Origin: Pseudomonadota bacterium
Lineage (GTDB): Bacteria > Pseudomonadota > Alphaproteobacteria > Acetobacterales > Acetobacteraceae
Length of the DNA: 32,399 nucleotides
Direction: 5' to 3'
Assembly: GCA_021805545.1 (NCBI GenBank)
Contig: JAJZFB010000092.1
Span: 1 to 32,399 of the forward strand
Shown here: one piece after another, positions 1-9,176 of the stretch
How the letters are laid out: the number at the start of each line of letters is the position of its first letter
Numbering within the stretch: the first letter of the stretch is position 1
Made by a program: the position numbers and the translations under genes
The notes under the pieces: generated by a model
What the model was told of the DNA's origin: nothing
What the model saw: the letters and a program-made list of their open reading frames with translations, nothing else
Database searches by the model: none

Positions 1-55
1 TACGCCTAATTCGAAGCGTTCTGTACGTATTCAAAGAAATACACCATAACGCTTC

Positions 56-160
56 TCAACAATCATATGAATAGAGCAATGCCCTACCATCAATCATCAT
101 CCAGCCCCCAAAAGAACCAGTACCACACCCCGCCAAAGCAAAGAGCAGCAGAAACGCCAC
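56..160 (-). CDS. possible small lipoprotein (very short ORF)
   Basis: This is a 34-codon reading frame from a GTG at 160. It encodes a hydrophobic stretch ending in a lipobox-like Leu-Ala-Gly-Cys (Cys at residue 12), a short Gly/Ser-rich piece and a Tyr-rich tail. A purine-rich GGGAAGGGA lies 8 bases before the GTG, a good ribosome-binding spacing. An in-frame TTG at 178 would add Gly-Arg-Asp and thus the positive charge that the GTG form lacks. The block is AT-rich compared with its neighbours and may be the edge of a different region. No homologous family is recognised and the ORF could be chance. Confidence 0.22.
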   Translation of the reverse strand: MAFLLLFALAGCGTGSFGGWMMIDGRALLYSYDC

Positions 161-191
161 CAGCGTATCCCTTCCCAAACTATATAATTGT

Positions 192-218
192 CAAAGATCA
201 AAAACCCAAAGATCAAAA
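192..218. repeat. tandem 12-bp direct repeat
   Basis: The 12-mer caaagatcaaaa occurs at 192-203 and again at 207-218, a period of 15 bases. It lies just upstream of the doubtful minus-strand lipoprotein ORF, so it could be a protein-binding site for that unit, or simple AT-rich drift. It lacks the second half needed for an FNR/Anr box. Confidence 0.5.
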
Positions 219-497
219 CCATTGCTTCTAACCAGAGGCAAACAAAAAAGGCGCCGTTTCCGGTACCTTTCGTGTAGCCGCCGCTCGAAGCGTGGAGCGG
301 CTTCTACTTCCGGCTGACCCCGGCTGTCAACGCATCGTCACACTCTTTTTCCGCGCCTGGCTTTCCACGGTTTTCCTGGGTTTTTCATTCAAAACCCCTT
401 GCCAGACCGCTGTTTTTTGCATCGCAACATAATTGTCATGCATTTATCGCATGGCTCACAAACACGCACCCCGCGCAAACACTCCAGCAAAACCGCC
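219..497. other. gene-free stretch downstream of clpB
   Basis: I see no convincing gene here on either strand. It contains an imperfect hairpin with outer arms agccgc (276-281) and gcggct (297-302) and an inner cgct/agcg pair. On the minus strand, a GC-rich imperfect hairpin runs into a T-run at 245-250. This could be a weak backup terminator for clpB transcripts that pass the main one at 503-527. Confidence 0.4.
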
Positions 498-528
498 AAA
501 AACGCCCCGGCCTGGCCGTCCGGGGCGC
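497..528 (-). terminator. Rho-independent terminator of clpB
   Basis: On the minus strand, eight bases CGCCCCGG (527-520) pair perfectly with CCGGGGCG (510-503) around a 9-base loop, followed by a run of five T. It begins 8 bases after the clpB stop codon. Confidence 0.8.
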
Positions 529-535
529 ACAAGCA

Positions 536-3115
<2,580 letters not shown>

Positions 3116-3130
3116 AAGTCAGCTCCTTTT

Positions 3131-3177
3131 TCGTCCCTCAATAGGCAACGTGCGGGCCTCGTCCCTCAATCGGCAAC
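3131..3177. repeat. duplicated 19-bp element in clpB leader
   Basis: tcgtccctcaataggcaac (3131-3149) recurs at 3159-3177 with one mismatch, a period of 28 bases. Both copies lie in the predicted 5' untranslated leader of clpB, the nearer one ending about 7 bases before the Shine-Dalgarno sequence. They could be a recent duplication or a leader element affecting clpB mRNA. Confidence 0.75.
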
Positions 3178-3195
3178 AAAGACCTTGCCAGCCCA

Positions 3196-3225
3196 ATATG
3201 GGCAAGGCCATGATTTGCCTCAAGA
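3196..3225 (-). promoter_or_regulatory. RpoH (sigma32) heat-shock promoter of clpB
   Basis: On the minus strand, CTTGAGG (3225-3219) and GCCCATAT (3203-3196) are separated by 15 bases. The known sigma32 consensus is CTTGAAA, 11-16 bases, CCCCATNT. The -10 matches at 7 of 8 positions and the -35 at 5 of 7. It would give a leader of about 75 bases before the clpB ATG. An inverted repeat ccttgcc/ggcaagg (3183-3189, 3201-3207) overlaps the -10. Confidence 0.75.
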
Positions 3226-3251
3226 GGTGAATGGAGGGCGAAGTACCGCGC

Positions 3252-4022
3252 ATGAAGATCGAATCCCTCTACCGCTACCCCGTAAAGGGCCTGACCCCGG
3301 AACCTCTTTCCAGCGCCACGCTAACCCCCGGGCGCTGCATCCCGTTCGACCGCGCTTTCGCCCTGGCCCAGGGCGGCGCCAGCCTCGATATCGCGCACCC
3401 GGCCTGGATTTCAAAAGTGAATTTCCTCTGCCTGGCCAAAAACCCCGCCACGGCACGGCTGCGCGCGCGGTTCGATGCAACATCCAGCCTGCTGCACATC
3501 CACGACCCGCTGGGCGGCGACATCACCGCCTCCCCGTTTACAGCCGAAGGCAAGGCCGCCCTTACCACCTACCTCACCACCGCGCTGGGCGACGAGGCGC
3601 GCTACGGCGAAAATGGCGCGGCGCCGCAATTCCACCATTTCTCCGCCCACAGCTTTTGCGACCACAAAACCCAGGTCATCAGCCTCATCGGCCTTGGCTC
3701 CATCGCCGCGCTGGAACACGCCGTGGGTGCCCCGCGCGGCAAGCTGCGCTTCCGCGCCAATATCTACATCGAAAATATCGCGCCCTGGGCGGAATTCACG
3801 CTCCTCGGCAAAACCCTGCACATCGGCGGCACCAGGCTGCTGGTGCAGGAGCGCATAGACCGCTGCCCGGCCACCATGGTGAACCCGGAAACAGCGGAAA
3901 AAGACGCCAACCCGGTGAAGGAGCTGCGCGCGCATTTCGGCCATATAGACATGGGGGTTTACGCCAAGGTCATCGAGGGCGGCACGGTCCGCCCCGGAGA
4001 TACTATAACCGTTTCCTGTTAA
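3252..4022 (+). CDS. MOSC-domain protein (molybdenum cofactor sulfurase C-terminal-like)
   Basis: This 256-residue protein has an N-terminal beta-barrel module (IESLYRYPVKGLTPE, typical of MOSC_N) followed by a MOSC domain. The conserved Cys is near residue 205 in the context RCPATMVNPET. MOSC proteins bind or transfer molybdenum-cofactor sulfur, or act as N-hydroxylated-compound reductases with partners; no substrate can be read from the sequence. The ATG at 3252 starts at the usual family N-terminus. An in-frame ATG at 3231 would add seven residues and has an AGAGG before it, so the start is not settled. The gene is divergent from clpB and shares its intergenic region. A molybdenum hydroxylase operon lies at the far end of the window but is not linked. 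Confidence 0.85.
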   Translation: MKIESLYRYPVKGLTPEPLSSATLTPGRCIPFDRAFALAQGGASLDIAHPAWISKVNFLCLAKNPATARLRARFDATSSLLHIHDPLGGDITASPFTAEGKAALTTYLTTALGDEARYGENGAAPQFHHFSAHSFCDHKTQVISLIGLGSIAALEHAVGAPRGKLRFRANIYIENIAPWAEFTLLGKTLHIGGTRLLVQERIDRCPATMVNPETAEKDANPVKELRAHFGHIDMGVYAKVIEGGTVRPGDTITVSC

Positions 4023-4046
4023 TTCACGCTTATTCAAAAACAAAAT

Positions 4047-5387
4047 CTATGAGTTTTTCCCCACCGCCGCGCGCCGCTCCGCCGGCGGGTAAAACCGTAA
4101 AATCACCAGCAGCAGCACAATTCCCGGCACAGCAGCAAAGGCCGCGGTAACAAAAAATGGAATAAACCCAATCTGCGCCGCCAGAAACCCGCTTGCCCCC
4201 GCCACCGTATGCAGCGCCAGCGGCGCCAGCGAGGAAAGCAGCGCATATTGCGTGGCCGTATGCTCCGGGTGGCACAGGCCAGACATATAAGAGAGAAACG
4301 CCGTATCGGAGAACGCATCGGTAAACGCCTCCACCGCCGCGATAATCAGCAATATATGCGGCAGATGCGGGTACAGCCCCAGCACCGGATACAGGCACAA
4401 CGCCGCCACCTGCAGCATGGCCGTAAACAGCAGCGCCCGCCCCACGCCAATGCGCGCCACCAGCACCGCGCCCAATGCCGTGCCCGCCAGCCCGCAAGCC
4501 AGCGAGATCGGCCCGCTGGCCACCGCGATGGCGCCGCGGTTGAAGCCAAGCGAGGTATAGAAGGGTGCGAGCATCGTCGCCCCCAGCGCCCCGCCCAGGC
4601 GGAACAGCAAAATAAAGCCAATGGCCACCGCCGCCCCCCGGCGCGAGAGAAACTCCGTCAGCGGCTCCTTCACCGCCTGCACCAGCCGCGCCCTGAACCC
4701 GCCGGGCACGGGCTCGCGCGTCACTTCCGGCTCGGGCACCAGCCAGGCGGCAATGGGCCCCACCAGGGCCAGCAGCGCCATCAGCCCCACCGCCACATGC
4801 CAGCCGGTTTTTATAGATAACGCGATAACCCCGGCATTGGAGACCAGAAACGCCACGCGCCAGCCCCATACCTCGCCCGCCAGCGCCACCCCCTGCAAGC
4901 GCGGGGCAAAACTCTCAATGCGCCAGGCATCGATGATGATGTCCTGACTCGCTGAAAAGAACGCAACCAGCGCGCCCAGTGCCAGCGTGAGCACGACGCG
5001 CTGCCCCGGGTCGCTCATCGCCTCGGCCAGAATCGCCGCCGCCAGCGCCAGTTGCACCGCAATCAGCCAGCCACGCCGCCGCCCCAGGAAAAACGGCTTT
5101 ACCTCATCGAACACCGGCGCCCAGACGAATTTCAACAGATAGGCAAGGCCGATATTGGCCGTCAGCCCAATCAGCCCCAGCGATACATGCTCGGTCGCCA
5201 TCCATAACCGCAAAGTGGGGCCGGAAAGCGCCCAGGGCAGGCCGGAGGAAAAACCCAGAACGGCCATCAACCCCAGGTTTTTGGCCTCGGCGCGGGAGAA
5301 ACGGGGCGGGGCGGCAGCGCTACTGATTGGCGGTATCGTTGATGTTATCGGTTTTGTTGAACACGCCGCCAGAGATATTCCCCTCAT
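4047..5387 (-). CDS. AmpG-like MFS transporter (muropeptide permease family)
   Basis: This 446-residue inner-membrane protein of the major facilitator superfamily has about twelve hydrophobic segments. AmpG-type signatures are LGFSSGLPWALSG near residue 44, LLKFVWAPVFDE near 88, and SQDIIIDAWRIE near 147. AmpG imports anhydromuropeptides for cell-wall recycling; the exact substrate here is inferred. The ATG at 5387 lies 68 bases inside the upstream DUF3617 gene. The next Met (residue 41) would leave almost nothing before the first membrane helix, so the overlapping start is preferred although its ribosome-binding site is weak. It is probably co-transcribed with the DUF3617 gene. It converges with the MOSC gene 24 bases away, with no obvious terminator between. 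Confidence 0.8.
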   Translation of the reverse strand: MRGISLAACSTKPITSTIPPISSAAAPPRFSRAEAKNLGLMAVLGFSSGLPWALSGPTLRLWMATEHVSLGLIGLTANIGLAYLLKFVWAPVFDEVKPFFLGRRRGWLIAVQLALAAAILAEAMSDPGQRVVLTLALGALVAFFSASQDIIIDAWRIESFAPRLQGVALAGEVWGWRVAFLVSNAGVIALSIKTGWHVAVGLMALLALVGPIAAWLVPEPEVTREPVPGGFRARLVQAVKEPLTEFLSRRGAAVAIGFILLFRLGGALGATMLAPFYTSLGFNRGAIAVASGPISLACGLAGTALGAVLVARIGVGRALLFTAMLQVAALCLYPVLGLYPHLPHILLIIAAVEAFTDAFSDTAFLSYMSGLCHPEHTATQYALLSSLAPLALHTVAGASGFLAAQIGFIPFFVTAAFAAVPGIVLLLVILRFYPPAERRAAVGKNS

Positions 5388-5835
5388 CTCCCGGCCGCAT
5401 GCCCGGCAGGCACGCGCCCTGCCATTGCAAGGCGGAGGTCACGGTCATCGGTCCGCTCTTGGTGCCGTAAACCGCCTTCAAGCGCATGTTTTTCGCATCC
5501 ACGTACACAAGCGTCTCGTGTATCTTCAACTCCCGGCCTGCATCACTGCACGTACCGGCGATGCTGTAATGGCCGCCGCTGCCGGAAATTTTCAGGCTGG
5601 AGCAGGCGCTCTCTCCGCTGGTGAAAAATTTCTGGTCATCGAGCGCGTCAACACAACTCACCGTCACCACATCCATGGCATGGGGCAAAGCCTGGCCATC
5701 CGGGCCGGTTACGGTTGTGGTGCTCTGCCACAAACCCGGCACCCGCGCGGGCAACTGCGCCGCCACAACCGGCGCCGCCATCAGGGTTGTCACCATTGCC
5801 GCGACTATGGCCGCCGGACGAATGCGCTTGCTCAT
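5320..5835 (-). CDS. DUF3617-family secreted protein
   Basis: From the ATG at 5835 this is a 171-residue protein with a signal peptide (basic MSKRIRP, a hydrophobic stretch, then a cut near PVVAA). The mature part begins with LPARVPGLWQSTTTV, typical of DUF3617, and has several Cys (SCVD, SACS, GTCSD, GACLPG) that may form disulfides in the periplasm. The function of the family is unknown. A TTG at 5892 has a textbook AGGAGG six bases upstream (5899-5904) and would give an unusually long basic leader; the ATG at 5835 has only GGGG one base away. The true start is therefore open. The 3' end overlaps the AmpG-like gene by 68 bases. Confidence 0.75.
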   Translation of the reverse strand: MSKRIRPAAIVAAMVTTLMAAPVVAAQLPARVPGLWQSTTTVTGPDGQALPHAMDVVTVSCVDALDDQKFFTSGESACSSLKISGSGGHYSIAGTCSDAGRELKIHETLVYVDAKNMRLKAVYGTKSGPMTVTSALQWQGACLPGMRPGDEGNISGGVFNKTDNINDTANQ

Positions 5836-5889
5836 ACCCCTTCGTAGGCTGAACAGCCGATTCCAGGCAATCCGCGCGCGCTGAATTTT

Positions 5890-5904
5890 CAAAGTCAACC
5901 TCCT
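5890..5904 (-). promoter_or_regulatory. strong Shine-Dalgarno before a TTG start
   Basis: AGGAGG (minus strand, 5904-5899) is followed by six bases and TTG (5892-5890), in frame with the DUF3617 gene. This is the best ribosome-binding site in this region and argues for a TTG start 57 bases upstream of the ATG used in the CDS entry. Confidence 0.5.
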
Positions 5905-5963
5905 GTTTTGCCTTTGGGTACAAGGCGGTGGCCCCAGCCAGGGCAAAGCCGCTTGCGTGCCGC

Positions 5964-5991
5964 TTGCATGTTGGCACGGCGGGCCTACATT
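5964..5991 (+). promoter_or_regulatory. sigma70-like promoter for the 6019 gene
   Basis: TTGCAT (5964-5969), a 16-base spacer and TACATT (5986-5991) match the -35 and -10 consensus at 4 and 4 of 6 positions respectively. Transcription would start near 5998, just upstream of the GGGAGAGAG ribosome-binding site. Confidence 0.45.
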
Positions 5992-6018
5992 CGCCCAAAA
6001 CCAGCACGGGAGAGAGCC

Positions 6019-6756
6019 ATGTGGAAGAAAATCGCCGCCGGAATCGCCATCTTGCTCATCATGGTCGCCGCTGGCGGGTATTATTTCCTCTCCAACCTCA
6101 ATTCGATCATCAGGGACGCCATCGGGCGCTATGGCTCCGAGGCCACGGGAACCCAGGTAAAAGCCGGCAATGTCTCATTGTCTCTCACCGCGGGCACGGG
6201 GGCCATCAGCGGCCTTACCGTCGCCAACCCGCCGGGCTACAGCATGCCTTATGCGCTCTCGCTCGGCCATATCGCCATCGCGCTCGACACGAGCAGCCTG
6301 GCCGGCAAAGGCCCCATCATCATCAACAGCATCACCATCGCGCAGCCGCAGGTGAGCTACGAGCTAAAAGGCCTCTCGCCCGTCAGCAATCTGGGGACCA
6401 TCCAGGCTCATCTTCAAAATTTTGCCGGCAATGATGCCGCCGCGCAGCCCGGCGCCCAAGGCGGAATGCCAGCCCGCAAGGAAATCATCCGCAGCCTTAC
6501 CATTACGGGAGGCCAGATCACCGCCCTGGCCCCAGCCCTGGCCAGCAAGCCGCGCACAGAGCCATTACCGCCCTTGCACTTCACCAATCTCGGCGGCCCG
6601 GACGGCGCCAGCCCGGCACAGCTTGGCGCGCAGATGCTCAACATCGTGCTCGCCAAGGCGGTCAGCGCGGGGGCAGCCTCGCTCATCCACCAAAGCGGCG
6701 CCGGCACCCTGCCGGTTAATGCCACCGGCATATTGCAAGGGTTGCTGGGAAAATAA
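6019..6756 (+). CDS. membrane-anchored protein of unknown function (AsmA/DUF748-like flavour)
   Basis: The protein has 245 residues. Residues 1-25 form a basic-then-hydrophobic membrane anchor (MWKKIAAGIAILLIMVAAGG). The rest resembles the start of AsmA-like proteins: VKAGNVSLSLTAGTGAISGLTVANPPGY near 50-75 is the beta-strand pattern seen in AsmA/DUF748 periplasmic domains, which take part in envelope lipid traffic. A second repeat of that pattern (IIINSITIAQPQVSYEL) follows. The C-terminal third is Ala/Gly-rich. The start is supported by GGGAGAGAG six to eight bases upstream. It stands alone, divergent from DUF3617 and convergent with the aldehyde dehydrogenase. The family call is tentative; that it is a real gene is not in doubt. 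Confidence 0.7.
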   Translation: MWKKIAAGIAILLIMVAAGGYYFLSNLNSIIRDAIGRYGSEATGTQVKAGNVSLSLTAGTGAISGLTVANPPGYSMPYALSLGHIAIALDTSSLAGKGPIIINSITIAQPQVSYELKGLSPVSNLGTIQAHLQNFAGNDAAAQPGAQGGMPARKEIIRSLTITGGQITALAPALASKPRTEPLPPLHFTNLGGPDGASPAQLGAQMLNIVLAKAVSAGAASLIHQSGAGTLPVNATGILQGLLGK

Positions 6757-6777
6757 CCCGTATGCGCATAATCTTCA

Positions 6778-6818
6778 CCCGGCGGGCTGGAGCCGGGGCG
6801 TGAGGGGTTGCCCCTCAC
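6778..6818. terminator. paired hairpins between convergent genes
   Basis: There are two consecutive stems: cccggc/gccggg (6778-6783, 6792-6797) and a perfect 8-bp gtgagggg/cccctcac with a 3-base loop (6800-6818). They lie between the converging 6019 gene and the aldehyde dehydrogenase. Neither has a T-run, so this is a likely transcription barrier rather than a classic Rho-independent terminator. Confidence 0.4.
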
Positions 6819-6819
6819 C

Positions 6820-8208
6820 TCACTCCGCCAGCCGCAGATGGTAGCTCTTGGGCCGGGTCAGGGTCTCGTATCCCCAGCGGGAGAGCGTATAGCCGCGCCC
6901 TGTGTCCTTGGTGCCGACCCATGGCAGAGCGGGGTCCAGCGCGTCGCAGCGGTTGAGGAACACAGTGCCGGTGGCCACGCGGCCGCCGATGGATTCGGCG
7001 GCGGCCAGGTCGCGGGTGAAGATGGCGGCTGTTAACCCATAGGAGCTGTCATTCATCATGCGGATGGCGTCTTCATCACCCTTCACCTTCATGATGCCGA
7101 CATTGGGGCCGAAAGTTTCCTCGGTCATGAAGCGCATGGAATGGTCCACATTCACCAGAATTTGCGGCGCCAGATAGGCGGTGCCCTGCGCATCGGCCTC
7201 GAAGCGGCTGGTATCGATAAGCGGCTTGGCGCCCTGGGCGATGGCGTCCTGCATTTGCGCGCGGATAGTGGCGGCGGCCTTGGCGGTGACCACGGGGCCG
7301 AGATTCGTATCCTGCTGCAGCGGGTTGCCCAGCCGGTAGGCGTTGGTGAAGTTGACGGCGTGCTCGACAAATTCGTCGTACACGCTCTCATGCGCGTAAA
7401 TGCGCTCGATGCCGCAGCAGCACTGGCCGGAGTTGAAGATGGCGCCATCCATCAGCGTTTCGGCGGCGAATTTCACATCGGCATCCGGGCGCACATAGCC
7501 GGGGTCTTTGCCGCCCAGCTCCAGCCCCACGGAGATGAAGCGGTCCGCCGCGGCGCGCTGCACCAGATGCCCGGTGGCGACCGAGCCGGTGAAGTTGACG
7601 TGGTTGACGCGGCTATCCTTGATGAGCGCCTCGGCATCCTGGTTGGTAAGGTGCAGGTATTGGAACACGCCCTCGGGCAGACCAGCCTCGGCGAAGGCCT
7701 GGGCGAAGCGCTCGGCGCAGAGCTGGGTTTGCGGGGCGTGCTTCAGCACCACCGCATTGCCGGCCAGAATGGCGGGAACGACGGAATTGACCGTGGTGAG
7801 CAGCGGGTAGTTCCACGGCGCGATGACGAACACCACGCCCAGCGGCACGCGCTTGACATAGCGCTTGAAGCCGGGCTTCGGGCCGGGATCGAGATCGGCC
7901 AGGCCCGCCGGGGCTTCGTCGATCATGAACTGCGCGCGCTCGACGCAGGAGCGGACCTCGTTGGGGGTCTGGCTGATGGGGCGGCCCATGGACCAGGAGA
8001 TTTCCAGCGCGATTTCATCGGTATGGCTCAGCAGCGCGGCGCAGAAGCGGCGGCAATAGTCCTGGCGCTGCTCCAGCGTGGTGAGCGCCCAGGCGGCCTG
8101 GGCTTTTACCGCGCGGTCGAAACTGGCGTTGATCTGCGCGGCGGAGGCGAAGGGGCGCTCCACATACACGCTGCCGTCAACGGGGGTGATGGTCTGTTGT
8201 ACGTTCAT
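6820..8208 (-). CDS. NAD(P)-dependent aldehyde dehydrogenase
   Basis: This 462-residue member of the ALDH superfamily oxidises an aldehyde to its acid in the cytosol. Visible motifs are APWNYPL (130-136, cofactor-binding fold), the general base Glu230 in LELGGKDP, and the catalytic Cys of GQxC, which falls in a run of three Cys (263-265; Cys264 by alignment). EETFGPNVGIMKV lies further on. The true start is the ATG at 8208: AGGAGAG lies a few bases upstream, and the ATG overlaps the TGA of the membrane gene (ATGA), implying translational coupling. The substrate is unknown. A role for aminobutyraldehyde from the polyamine operon 12 kb away is possible but unproven. It is the last gene of the thpR-lysK run. 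Confidence 0.92.
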   Translation of the reverse strand: MNVQQTITPVDGSVYVERPFASAAQINASFDRAVKAQAAWALTTLEQRQDYCRRFCAALLSHTDEIALEISWSMGRPISQTPNEVRSCVERAQFMIDEAPAGLADLDPGPKPGFKRYVKRVPLGVVFVIAPWNYPLLTTVNSVVPAILAGNAVVLKHAPQTQLCAERFAQAFAEAGLPEGVFQYLHLTNQDAEALIKDSRVNHVNFTGSVATGHLVQRAAADRFISVGLELGGKDPGYVRPDADVKFAAETLMDGAIFNSGQCCCGIERIYAHESVYDEFVEHAVNFTNAYRLGNPLQQDTNLGPVVTAKAAATIRAQMQDAIAQGAKPLIDTSRFEADAQGTAYLAPQILVNVDHSMRFMTEETFGPNVGIMKVKGDEDAIRMMNDSSYGLTAAIFTRDLAAAESIGGRVATGTVFLNRCDALDPALPWVGTKDTGRGYTLSRWGYETLTRPKSYHLRLAE

Positions 8209-9119
8209 GTTGTCTCTCCTGGTGCGCGCGTGTGCACCCATAGCTCGTGGCCCGCATAACAAATGCCGGCCAAGCATGCCGGGGTGAGAAAATACATGAC
8301 CCTGAACAACAAAATAACCCCCAGCGCCTCGGCGGGGGGCAGGTATGCGGAAAGCCCGAGGAGGAGAACCGTGTCGAACACACCCACGCCGCCAGGTATG
8401 CCAGAAAACAGCCCGGTGCCGAACCCGGCAAGGTAGATACTGAGCACATGCATGTAGGAAAGCCCGGATGCGGCGGGCAGGAGGGTGTAGAGTATGGCGC
8501 AGGAGCTTGAGATGTCGGCACAGGAGAGCAAAATTTGCACGCAGGCCAGCCGCGCGCCCGGCAGGGCGATGGCGCGGCCAAATAGCCGCACGGAATCGCG
8601 CCCGCGCGATGCCACGGCGTAAGATATGGCAAGCCCGGCAAGTGCCGCGCCCGCCAGGCGCAGCGTAACCGGGGCGATATGGCCAAAAACAGGCACGGCG
8701 GCGGGGTCGGTAAGCAGCAGCAGCCCCAGCATGGTGGAAATACCAAGCGCGAAATTAGTGCCCGAGAGCGCCATGATGCGGCCAATGCCAGCGCTGGGCA
8801 CGCCCCATTGCGCGTAAAGCCTGAAGCGTATGGCGGCGGATGAGAGCGCGGGCGCGCCCAGCACATGGCTGAGCGCATAAGCGCAGAATGATGCCAGGGC
8901 GATGCGGTGCGGGCGCAGGCGGGGGAATTTTTCGCTGCGCCGGGCGAAGATGATGCCCGGCACATCGTAAATGGCCATGATGCCCATGACGAGGCACAGC
9001 AGCAGGCCAGCCTTTACAAGCTGGTGGCGCGGCGTGCCGGCGAAGGCGGCCAGAACCTCGCCCAGCCCGACCTTGCGGAGCGCGTGGTGCAGCCCGGCCA
9101 CCGCCCCCGCCAGGACCAC
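8205..9119 (-). CDS. UPF0104 / MprF-type flippase-like membrane protein
   Basis: This is an integral membrane protein of the lysylphosphatidylglycerol synthase transmembrane-region family, about eight helices. Family marks are RIALASFCAYALSHVLGAPALSSAAIRFRLYAQWGV in the first half and GIPGGVGVFD near residue 240. In MprF this region flips aminoacylated lipid, but here the cytosolic transferase domain is absent. The only standard start, a GTG at 9119, falls inside the first helix and has no ribosome-binding site. The same frame is open back to the lysK stop (TGA, 9179-9177) and encodes the expected basic-plus-hydrophobic N-terminus (RRALLRYLPPVLGLVV). A CTG at 9173, or stop readthrough from lysK, would supply it. 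The end overlaps the aldehyde dehydrogenase by four bases. Confidence 0.85.
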   Translation of the reverse strand: MVLAGAVAGLHHALRKVGLGEVLAAFAGTPRHQLVKAGLLLCLVMGIMAIYDVPGIIFARRSEKFPRLRPHRIALASFCAYALSHVLGAPALSSAAIRFRLYAQWGVPSAGIGRIMALSGTNFALGISTMLGLLLLTDPAAVPVFGHIAPVTLRLAGAALAGLAISYAVASRGRDSVRLFGRAIALPGARLACVQILLSCADISSSCAILYTLLPAASGLSYMHVLSIYLAGFGTGLFSGIPGGVGVFDTVLLLGLSAYLPPAEALGVILLFRVMYFLTPACLAGICYAGHELWVHTRAPGETT

Positions 9120-9176
9120 GAGGCCCAGGACGGGGGGGAGGTATCGCAGGAGTGCTCTTCTGCGCGCGGCCAGGGC

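Noticed and set aside
192-218. FNR/Anr-type box in the direct repeat
   Set aside because: The two units are in direct, not inverted, orientation and do not make TTGAT-N4-ATCAA.
6820-8208. Three consecutive Cys at the aldehyde dehydrogenase active site as a novelty
   Set aside because: Extra Cys beside the catalytic one occur in several ALDH subfamilies; not unusual by itself.
7141-8259. 372-codon frame antisense to the aldehyde dehydrogenase
   Set aside because: Gly/Val/Leu-rich shadow translation; the sense strand has complete ALDH motifs.
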